NCBI GenBank assembly: GCA_030652715.1
Contig: JAUSQB010000327.1
Location: 1 to 5,354 of the forward strand
DNA from: Rugosibacter sp.
GTDB lineage: Bacteria; Pseudomonadota; Gammaproteobacteria; Burkholderiales; Rhodocyclaceae
Reading direction: 5' to 3'
DNA length: 5,354 nt
The notes under the pieces are model-generated. The model was not told the origin of the DNA. It saw only the letters and a list, made by a program, of their open reading frames with translations, and did no database searches. Below, in pieces: positions 1 through 5,354 of this stretch (position 1 is its first letter; each line of letters starts with the position of its first letter). Position numbers and translations under genes: made by a program.

Positions 1-1516
1 CAGTGATGCCTGCTTCAGTACCTGCGACCTTGAAATCCATATCGCCCAAATGATCTTCATCACCCAGGATGTCGGTCAGCACGGCAAAGCGGTTGCCCTC
101 TTTGATCAGGCCCATCGCGATACCGGCTACGGGGGCCTTGAGCGGCACACCGGCATCCATCAGCGCAAGAGAGCCGCCACAAACAGACGCCATGGAAGAT
201 GAGCCGTTAGACTCGGTAATTTCCGACACAACCCGCATTGAGTAACCAAACTCTTCTGCCGAAGGTAAAACGGCAACCAAGGCTCGTTTAGCTAAGCGGC
301 CATGACCAATTTCACGGCGCTTTGGCGTGCCCACACGCCCGGTTTCACCGGTTGCATAGGGTGGCATATTGTAGTGGAGCATAAAACGATCACGATACTC
401 GCCTTGCAGCGCATCGATGATTTGTTCATCACGGCCAGTTCCCAGGGTTGCAACAACCAACGCCTGCGTTTCGCCCCGTGTAAATAAAGTAGAACCATGC
501 GTACGTGGCAAGACCCCATTACGAATCGCAATAGGGCGCACAGTGCGCGTATCACGCCCGTCAATGCGTGGCTCACCACTGAGTATCTGGTTGCGAACGA
601 TTTTAGCTTCCAGATCAAACAGGCAATTATTGACTGCATTGACCTCAGGGGGATTTTCAACACCCTCAGTTAAGACCGCAATGGTTTTCTTGGTGATTTC
701 ACGAGTTTTTTCGGTACGCGCCTGCTTGCTGGTAATCCGATAGGCCTCGCGTAGTTCGTTTTCCGCCAACTCCTCCACACGGGCAATCAGTGGCTCGTTA
801 CGCGGGGCTGGCTGCCAATCCCATTCGGGCTTGCCTGCGAGCTCAACCATCTCATTAATGGCATTAATGGCCACTTGCATTTGTTCGTGACCAAAGACAA
901 CGGCCCCCAGCATAACTTCTTCTGTCAATTGCTTGGCTTCCGACTCCACCATCAAGACAGCCCCTTGTGTGCCAGCAACCACGAGGTCAAGCTGCGTGCT
1001 TTCAAGCAGCTGGGTTTTAGTTGGACACAGAACATAGTTGCCATTGATATAACCCACGCGTGCAGCGCCAATCGGGCCATTGAATGGAATACCGGAAATG
1101 GCCAATGCAGCAGATGCGCCGAGCAACGCAGGTATATCCGGATCAATTTCCGGGTTACATGACATGACGGTGCAAACGATCTGCACTTCGTTGTAAAAGC
1201 CTTCTGGAAACAAAGGACGAAGCGGACGATCAATTAGCCGACAAGTTAAAGTTTCCTTCTCGGACGGACGTCCTTCACGCTTGAAAAAGCCACCAGGGAT
1301 GCGGCCCGCAGCGTAGGTTTTTTCCTGATAATCCACGGTCAGCGGAAAAAAGTCCTGGCCGGGCTTGGCTTGCCGTGCGCCAACGACAGTGACTAATACA
1401 ACCGTGTCTTCCATGGTGACCAATACAGCGCCCCCTGCTTGGCGAGCAATCTCGCCCGTTTCCAGCGTGACCGTATGGGCGCCGTAAGCAAAACTCTTTT
1501 TGACTGGACTAAACAC
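1..1516 (-). CDS. pnp: Polyribonucleotide nucleotidyltransferase (PNPase), C-terminus cut by window edge
   Basis: PNPase is a 3'-5' phosphorolytic exoribonuclease that releases nucleoside diphosphates; it forms a trimer and joins the RNA degradosome in many bacteria. I translated the frame by hand from GTG at 1516 to the left edge: 505 uninterrupted codons of about 700. First RNase PH core ~13-143, with the RNA-binding [10 protein letters not shown] (77-86) and [12 protein letters not shown]; a helical linker domain to ~300; then GEPRIDGRD (314-322) and the second RNase PH core with TRGETQAL (346-353), [12 protein letters not shown] (396-407), phosphate-loop [14 protein letters not shown] (435-448) and metal-binding [12 protein letters not shown] (485-496). 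Asp488, Asp494 and Lys496 correspond to E. coli Asp486, Asp492 and Lys494, so the enzyme should be active. The KH and S1 RNA-binding domains lie outside the window. The start is GTG with a purine-rich site six bases upstream, only 17 bases beyond the terminator. Confidence 0.97.
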   Translation of the reverse strand, partial: MFSPVKKSFAYGAHTVTLETGEIARQAGGAVLVTMEDTVVLVTVVGARQAKPGQDFFPLTVDYQEKTYAAGRIPGGFFKREGRPSEKETLTCRLIDRPLRPLFPEGFYNEVQIVCTVMSCNPEIDPDIPALLGASAALAISGIPFNGPIGAARVGYINGNYVLCPTKTQLLESTQLDLVVAGTQGAVLMVESEAKQLTEEVMLGAVVFGHEQMQVAINAINEMVELAGKPEWDWQPAPRNEPLIARVEELAENELREAYRITSKQARTEKTREITKKTIAVLTEGVENPPEVNAVNNCLFDLEAKIVRNQILSGEPRIDGRDTRTVRPIAIRNGVLPRTHGSTLFTRGETQALVVATLGTGRDEQIIDALQGEYRDRFMLHYNMPPYATGETGRVGTPKRREIGHGRLAKRALVAVLPSAEEFGYSMRVVSEITESNGSSSMASVCGGSLALMDAGVPLKAPVAGIAMGLIKEGNRFAVLTDILGDEDHLGDMDFKVAGTEAGIT

Positions 1517-1522
1517 AAATAT

Positions 1523-1529
1523 CCCTTTC
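1523..1529 (-). promoter_or_regulatory. pnp Shine-Dalgarno site
   Basis: GAAAGGGAT lies just after the terminator T tract; its AAGG/GGG core ends six bases before the GTG at 1516. It supports GTG as the pnp start, since no in-frame ATG lies between it and the conserved [16 protein letters not shown] segment. Confidence 0.7.
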
Positions 1530-1532
1530 AGT

Positions 1533-1572
1533 AAAAAATAAAAGCCGGCCCAGCACTCAAGGCTGAACCGGC
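1533..1572 (-). terminator. Intrinsic terminator between rpsO and pnp
   Basis: GCCGGTTCAGC (1572-1562) pairs over all 11 positions (two G-U) with GCTGGGCCGGC (1554-1544) around the seven-base loop CTTGAGT, and is followed directly by TTTTATTTTTT (1543-1533). There is no T tract on the other side, so it acts only on minus-strand transcripts. Its position after rpsO matches the E. coli rpsO terminator, and pnp expression would then need read-through or a promoter I do not see. Confidence 0.9.
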
Positions 1573-1580
1573 GAAATCCA

Positions 1581-1594
1581 TCATCGTTCGATGA
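1581..1594 (-). other. Small hairpin in the rpsO-pnp spacer (second)
   Basis: TCATCG (1594-1589), AA, CGATGA (1586-1581) form a perfect inverted repeat; as RNA it would be a five-pair stem with a GAAC tetraloop. It lies between the first hairpin and the terminator. Function unknown. Confidence 0.5.
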
Positions 1595-1598
1595 ACAG

Positions 1599-1612
1599 GC
1601 GACACAGGTCGC
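1599..1612 (-). other. Small hairpin in the rpsO-pnp spacer (first)
   Basis: GCGAC (1612-1608), loop CTGT, GTCGC (1603-1599) form a perfect five-pair stem, 25 bases after the rpsO stop. It could be part of a processing or 3'-end protection structure in the rpsO-pnp transcript. Function is inferred from position only. Confidence 0.5.
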
Positions 1613-1637
1613 TCAATTTAAACAGCAGCGCCGTGAT

Positions 1638-1907
1638 TTATTTGCGCAGACCAAGACGCTCAATCAACGCACGATAGCTTTCTGCATTCTTGCGCTTGAG
1701 GTAATCGAGCATCTTGCGGCGCTGACTAACCATCTTCAACAATCCACGACGCGAGTGATGATCTTTCGTATGTGCTTTAAAGTGGCCTGTCAAATCGTTG
1801 ATGCGCGCTGTGAGCAATGCGACCTGGACTTCGGGAGAACCCGAATCGCCTTGCGCACGCTGGAAGTTAGTTACAATGCTTGCCTTGTCTGTCGTGGAAA
1901 TTGCCAT
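1638..1907 (-). CDS. rpsO: 30S ribosomal protein S15
   Basis: S15 is a primary 16S rRNA-binding protein that organises the central domain (platform) and forms an intersubunit bridge. From the ATG at 1907 the product is 89 residues, exactly the family length. It shows [14 protein letters not shown] (23-36), the rRNA-binding loop around [16 protein letters not shown] (42-57, including His42, Asp49 and Ser52), [12 protein letters not shown] (60-71) and the invariant-looking end [11 protein letters not shown] 103-residue version starting at 1949 is rejected because that ATG overlaps the -10 promoter box. In E. coli S15 represses its own mRNA; the short leader here could do this but I cannot show it. 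The gene is flanked by its own promoter and by an intrinsic terminator, so it probably makes both a short single-gene transcript and longer read-through ones. Confidence 0.98.
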   Translation of the reverse strand: MAISTTDKASIVTNFQRAQGDSGSPEVQVALLTARINDLTGHFKAHTKDHHSRRGLLKMVSQRRKMLDYLKRKNAESYRALIERLGLRK

Positions 1908-1914
1908 GTTGGTT

Positions 1915-1919
1915 TCCTT
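1915..1919 (-). promoter_or_regulatory. rpsO Shine-Dalgarno site
   Basis: AAGGA ends seven bases before the ATG at 1907. It decides the start: the in-frame ATG 14 codons upstream (1949) sits inside the -10 box, before the predicted transcript begins, and has no ribosome site. GGAAA (1917-1913) can pair with TTTCC (1900-1896) in the early coding region, enclosing the ATG in a 12-base loop. Confidence 0.8.
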
Positions 1920-1947
1920 GCTTGTTCTGACCCTTAAAGAGCTTGCC

Positions 1948-1977
1948 ATTATAGCGTTTCAAGCAGATTTTTATCAA
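1948..1977 (-). promoter_or_regulatory. Sigma70-type promoter of rpsO
   Basis: A -35 box TTGATA (1977-1972, five of six to TTGACA) and a perfect -10 box TATAAT (1953-1948) are separated by 18 bases in the truB-rpsO gap. The start of transcription should fall near 1943-1941, giving a leader of about 35 bases before the rpsO ATG. It matches the own-promoter arrangement known for rpsO in E. coli. A GCTTG/CAAGC inverted repeat (1964-1960 and 1945-1941) flanks the -10 box; its meaning is unknown. Confidence 0.8.
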
Positions 1978-1991
1978 GCTGCATGTGATAT

Positions 1992-2903
1992 TCATTGCAC
2001 TGCAACAGAAACAAGTCTTTGCGGCTGTAACCAGCCATCAGCCATCATCTGGCAAACGCCTATAAAGTGATTGTCTTCGTCATAAACCCGCATGCGGACA
2101 CCCGCCTCACCGATCCAGCGTATTGCCTGCCCTTGCCTTACTTTTGCAGCATTGTCGGCGTTCAGCCGTGCCATGGCAAGGCCGGGTAAGAGTGCATCCG
2201 GGGGCAGAAGCAATGCATCGCGCGCTGGGTTATCGAGGGACTCAAGCAGAGTCATTGTATGCGCCTGTGTGACATCCAAGACACCTATGCCTGTTCGTCG
2301 CAGTGCAATTAAATGGCCACCACAACCTAGCGCCTCACCGATATCCGCAGCCAAGGTTCGCACGTAGGTACCCTTGCTACAACTGACCTCAAAAACAAAA
2401 TGCTCCGCTTCCCATTCAAGTAATTGAATCTGATAAATATGCACATGCCTGGGCGCACGCTCTAACACAATACCCTCGCGAGCATAGGCATACAAGGGTT
2501 TTCCATCGCGCTTCAATGCTGAGTGCATGGGGGGGATTTGTTCGATATCGCCCTGAAATCGGGCTAGCACCTGCTCCAGATCAGCACGGTTCGTTATAAC
2601 GGGGCGCCGCATTAAAACAACCCCTTCGGCATCCGCCGTATCGGTGGTGACTCCTAGCTGAACGGTGGCAACATAACGCTTGTCAGCGTCTAGCAGAGCA
2701 CTGGAAAATTTTGTTGCCTCACCAAAACAAAGGGGTAACAAGCCAGTGGCTAATGGATCGAGTGTACCTGTATGCCCGGCTTTATCCGCGTTATAAAGGC
2801 GCCGCGCCGCTTGCAGGGCGTAATTGGAAGAGATGCCTAAAGACTTATCCAGAAGCAAAACGCCATCCAGACGACGGCGCGGAGGACGTCGTGGTGCGTT
2901 CAA
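1992..2903 (-). CDS. truB: tRNA pseudouridine(55) synthase TruB
   Basis: TruB converts U55 to pseudouridine in the T-loop of elongator tRNAs and also acts as a tRNA chaperone. The 303-residue product is near the usual length (E. coli 314). Motif I with the catalytic Asp is GHTGTLDPLATG (43-54, Asp49); Tyr77 in KRY and Arg182 in KGTYVRT are the other active-site residues; IEQIPPMHSALK (120-131) and GCGGHLIALRRT (193-204) are further family signatures. The last ~60 residues match the C-terminal PUA-like part. The start is TTG at 2903: an in-frame TAA lies two codons upstream (2909-2907), and the next residues give the family N-terminus RRRLDGVLLLDK. TTG overlaps the rbfA TGA as TTGA; a weak TGGA lies six bases upstream. 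Residues 19-22 read DKSL where DKP is most common. No terminator is seen after the stop, so read-through into rpsO is possible. Confidence 0.97.
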   Translation of the reverse strand: MNAPRRPPRRRLDGVLLLDKSLGISSNYALQAARRLYNADKAGHTGTLDPLATGLLPLCFGEATKFSSALLDADKRYVATVQLGVTTDTADAEGVVLMRRPVITNRADLEQVLARFQGDIEQIPPMHSALKRDGKPLYAYAREGIVLERAPRHVHIYQIQLLEWEAEHFVFEVSCSKGTYVRTLAADIGEALGCGGHLIALRRTGIGVLDVTQAHTMTLLESLDNPARDALLLPPDALLPGLAMARLNADNAAKVRQGQAIRWIGEAGVRMRVYDEDNHFIGVCQMMADGWLQPQRLVSVAVQ

Positions 2904-3289
2904 TCGTTATCCAGCTTTTGATCCGATTTAACTGCCTCATCAATCAAGCCCGACAAGTAAGTCCCTCGCTCAACAGAGGCATCATAGAAAAAATGCAGCT
3001 CGGGAATTTGATGTATGCGCAACCGGTGGCCCAATTCACGCCGCAAAAATCCAGCCGAGCGTTTTAAGCCTTCAGCAAGAATCTCTTTTGATTCTGCACC
3101 GGCCAAGGATGTATAAAAAACCTTGGCATGCGCATAATCCACGGTCACCTCGACATCGGTCACTGTCACTAGTGTCAACAATGCTTCAATTCGTGGGTCT
3201 TTAAGATGAAACCTTAACAAGTCCGCCAGCTCGCGGCGAAGCTGTTCTGCTACACGGTCGGATCTCGCAAAACCACGCTGTATCGCCAT
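2900..3289 (-). CDS. rbfA: 30S ribosome-binding factor RbfA
   Basis: RbfA binds the immature 30S subunit and helps 16S rRNA 5'-end maturation and cold adaptation. The 129-residue product matches the family length (E. coli 133, from memory). It has the expected single KH-like fold: an N-terminal helix with RVAEQLRRELADLL (12-25), the KDPR turn (30-33), the YAHAKVFYT strand (52-60), the helix-kink-helix with SAG (78-80, the AxG region), and the conserved PELHFFYDASVERG segment (96-109). The ATG at 3289 is chosen because it gives the usual short N-terminus (MAIQRGFARSDRV). It has no good Shine-Dalgarno sequence, but it lies six bases after the infB stop, which suggests translation coupled to infB. 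The TGA stop overlaps the truB start. Confidence 0.96.
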   Translation of the reverse strand: MAIQRGFARSDRVAEQLRRELADLLRFHLKDPRIEALLTLVTVTDVEVTVDYAHAKVFYTSLAGAESKEILAEGLKRSAGFLRRELGHRLRIHQIPELHFFYDASVERGTYLSGLIDEAVKSDQKLDND

Positions 3290-3295
3290 TGTCGA

Positions 3296-5354
3296 TTAAA
3301 GCGAACGCGCAATTTCCTGCGTTTCAAAAACTTCAAGTTGATCGCCTTCGTTGATCTCATTGAAATTCTTGAGGCTCAAGCCGCACTCGAACCCTTCTCT
3401 GACTTCTTTTACATCGTCTTTGAAGCGCTTCAATGAGTCCAACTCCCCAGTATGCACCACAACATTATTACGCAACACCCGGACGGAAGCGTTGCGCTTG
3501 ACAATACCCGACAACACCATACAGCCGGCCACTGCCCCCACTCTGGAAATACGGAATACTTGACGAATCTCGACTGTCCCCAGCACTACTTCTTTTTTCT
3601 CTGGTGCCAACATTCCCGATAAGGCGGCTCTCACTTCATCGACCACCGCGTAAATGATATTGTAATAACGAATATCTACGCCAAAACTTTCAGCTGCCTT
3701 GCGTGCGCCAGCATCTGCTCTTGTATTAAATCCAATGATGACAGCTTTGGAAGCGGAAGCCAGGTTGACATCAGACTCGCTGATACTACCCACGCCAGCA
3801 TGAATAACAGATACCTTGACTTCGCTCGTAGACAGTTTGATCAGCGACTGAACCAGTGCTTCCTGAGAGCCCTGAACATCGGCTTTAACAATCAAGGGTA
3901 AGGTTTTTATTTCCCCCTCAGCCAGTTGCTCAAACATGTTTTCAAGCTTTGCCGCCTGTTGCTTAGCCAGCTTGACATCACGAAACTTGCCTTGGCGGAA
4001 CAAGGCGATTTCGCGCGCCTTGCGCTCGTCGGCAAGAACCATACCGATATCTCCCGCAGCAGGAACATCCGTCAATCCTTGAATTTCAACAGGAATTGAA
4101 GGGCCTGCTGTTTCAACCGATTTTCCATTTTCATCTAGCATGGCACGCACGCGACCAAAAACCGAACCGAGCAGCAGAGAGTCTCCCCGCCGCAGAGTCC
4201 CTGACTGTACCAAGAGCGTGGCAACAGGGCCTTTGCCTTTATCCAGGCGAGCCTCGATCACAATACCTTTTGCCGGCGCATCAATCGGTGCCTTCAGCTC
4301 GAGAACTTCAGCTTGTAAAAGCAACTGCTCAAGCAGCTCATCCACACCCGCGCCTGATTTGGCAGAGACTCCAATAAATGGTGAATCACCACCATACTCT
4401 TCCGGCACAACACCTTCAGCCACCAGTTCCTGCTTGACACGCTCAGGATTACCATCGGGCTTGTCGATTTTAGTGATAGCTACAACCAGCGGCACACCGG
4501 CTGCTTTAGCGTGATGAATTGCTTCTTTGGTTTGCGGCATGACACCATCATCCGCCGCAACAACCAGAATAACGATGTCAGTCGCTTTTGCGCCACGGGC
4601 ACGCATTGACGAAAATGCTTCGTGCCCCGGCGTGTCAAGAAATGTGATCATACCGCGAGGCGTTTCCACATGGTAGGCACCAATGTGCTGCGTGATTCCA
4701 CCTGCTTCACCATGTGCCACTCGACTCTTGCGGATATAGTCAAGCAAGGATGTCTTACCGTGATCAACGTGTCCCATGACCGTAACAACGGGAGCACGTG
4801 GCAACTGCTCAAATACCTTGTGCTCTACCTGATCATCAAGGAAAGTCTCCGGGTCATCCAGTTTGGCAGCGAATGCACGATGGCCCATTTCCTCGACCAC
4901 AATCATCGCGGTTTCTTGATCTATCACCTGATTGATCGTCACCATCGACCCCATTTTCATCATAACCTTGATGACTTCAGAGGCCTTAACTGTCATCTTA
5001 TGTGCAAGATCGGCAACTGAAATGGTTTCCGGCACCTGTACATCGTGGACTATGGCCTCGACCACCGGTTGCGGCACACTATCTTCATGATGCCCGCGCT
5101 GTCCGCCATGTCGTCCGCCACCTTTGGCACCACGCCAGCCGGATAAGCCGGTGTCGCCTCGAGTTTTGATCGTCCGGCGCTTGGCAGCATCGTCTTTCCA
5201 TTCGGTTTTCTTGGCAGGCTTGGCCTTGGTGTCGGCAACCTTGCCTGTCGGCTTGTGTATCGTCCCTGAAACGCCAGTTGCCGACTCTGCCGCCTTGGGT
5301 GCTTTTGGCGCCGCTACCACTGCGACAGCCGCCACAGCGGCAGCCTGCTGCTGC
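3296..5354 (-). CDS. infB: Translation initiation factor IF-2, N-terminus cut by window edge
   Basis: IF2 is the cytoplasmic GTPase that brings fMet-tRNA to the 30S subunit and promotes 50S joining. The reading frame is open to the right edge, so the true start lies outside. About 685 residues are visible of the roughly 850-950 I expect in this group. Counting the GTG codon at 5335 as residue 1 (an internal Val, not a start), the order is: Ala/Lys/Gly/Arg-rich linker to ~100, with a Gly-Arg-His-rich patch at ~66-84; IF2_N-type domain ~105-165; GTPase domain ~180-345 with G1 GHVDHGKT (188-195), G3 DTPGH (234-238), G4 TKID (288-291) and G5 SAK (324-326); then domains II, III and the fMet-tRNA-binding domain IV, ending [12 protein letters not shown] before TAA. 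G4 has Thr where IF2 usually has Asn. Six bases separate the stop from rbfA. nusA and rimP are probably upstream, outside the window (inference from gene order in relatives). Confidence 0.97.
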   Translation of the reverse strand, partial: QQQAAAVAAVAVVAAPKAPKAAESATGVSGTIHKPTGKVADTKAKPAKKTEWKDDAAKRRTIKTRGDTGLSGWRGAKGGGRHGGQRGHHEDSVPQPVVEAIVHDVQVPETISVADLAHKMTVKASEVIKVMMKMGSMVTINQVIDQETAMIVVEEMGHRAFAAKLDDPETFLDDQVEHKVFEQLPRAPVVTVMGHVDHGKTSLLDYIRKSRVAHGEAGGITQHIGAYHVETPRGMITFLDTPGHEAFSSMRARGAKATDIVILVVAADDGVMPQTKEAIHHAKAAGVPLVVAITKIDKPDGNPERVKQELVAEGVVPEEYGGDSPFIGVSAKSGAGVDELLEQLLLQAEVLELKAPIDAPAKGIVIEARLDKGKGPVATLLVQSGTLRRGDSLLLGSVFGRVRAMLDENGKSVETAGPSIPVEIQGLTDVPAAGDIGMVLADERKAREIALFRQGKFRDVKLAKQQAAKLENMFEQLAEGEIKTLPLIVKADVQGSQEALVQSLIKLSTSEVKVSVIHAGVGSISESDVNLASASKAVIIGFNTRADAGARKAAESFGVDIRYYNIIYAVVDEVRAALSGMLAPEKKEVVLGTVEIRQVFRISRVGAVAGCMVLSGIVKRNASVRVLRNNVVVHTGELDSLKRFKDDVKEVREGFECGLSLKNFNEINEGDQLEVFETQEIARSL

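Noticed and set aside
292..1233. Minus-strand open frames at 292-663 and 952-1233
   Set aside because: Both are in another frame over the continuous PNPase coding sequence, which I translated without interruption; their products resemble no family I know.
1555..1616. pnp promoter candidates TTGAGC (1616-1611) and TTGAGT (1560-1555)
   Set aside because: Neither has an acceptable -10 box at 16-18 bases; the second falls in the terminator loop and its T-rich tail.
1638..1949. A 103-residue S15 with a 14-residue N-terminal extension
   Set aside because: Its ATG overlaps the TATAAT box, lies before the predicted transcript start and has no ribosome site; the 89-residue form has a good AAGGA and the exact family length.
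2711..3067. Plus-strand open frames over truB/rbfA, and similar ones over infB and pnp
   Set aside because: They lie antisense to well-conserved genes, lack ribosome sites and have no recognisable domains.
5333..5335. GTG at 5335 as the infB start or an internal IF2 start
   Set aside because: The frame stays open to the window edge through QQQAAA, and the region is low-complexity linker with no visible ribosome site, so this GTG is best read as an internal Val.
5345..5353. CAG triplet repeat (poly-Gln)
   Set aside because: Only three units, in the low-complexity linker of IF2 where Gln/Ala runs are normal.

Overview
The window is an ordinary, conserved bacterial housekeeping region, read entirely on the minus strand. 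In transcription order it holds infB (initiation factor IF2, N-terminus cut by the right edge), rbfA, truB, rpsO and pnp (C-terminus cut by the left edge). The gene order and the protein sequences point to a betaproteobacterium. The S15, PNPase and IF2 sequences look most like Burkholderiales such as the Alcaligenaceae, but this placement rests on recalled family sequences and not on a search.

Region by region, from high to low coordinates: 5354-3296 is the C-terminal ~685 residues of IF2 (end of the low-complexity N-terminal linker, IF2_N domain, GTPase, domains II, III and IV). 3289-2900 is RbfA, six bases after the infB stop. 2903-1992 is TruB, which starts at a TTG overlapping the rbfA stop (shared TTGA), so these three genes look like one tightly coupled translation unit. 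The 84-base gap 1991-1908 carries a clear sigma70-type promoter and the rpsO Shine-Dalgarno site. 1907-1638 is S15. The 121-base gap 1637-1517 holds two small hairpins, a strong intrinsic terminator and the pnp ribosome binding site. 1516-1 is the first 505 residues of PNPase, from a GTG start. There is no gene-free stretch longer than 125 bases.

Together the genes serve translation and RNA metabolism: IF2 loads initiator tRNA, RbfA matures the 30S subunit, TruB makes pseudouridine 55 in tRNA, S15 nucleates the 30S platform, and PNPase degrades and processes RNA. The rpsO promoter and the rpsO-pnp terminator suggest that S15 can be made as a ~410-nt single-gene transcript while pnp depends on read-through, as in the well-known E. 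coli rpsO-pnp arrangement. I found no mobile element, CRISPR array, RNA gene or undescribed system. The points worth a second look are regulatory (start codons, hairpins, promoter, terminator), plus a Thr in place of the usual Asn in the IF2 G4 motif.
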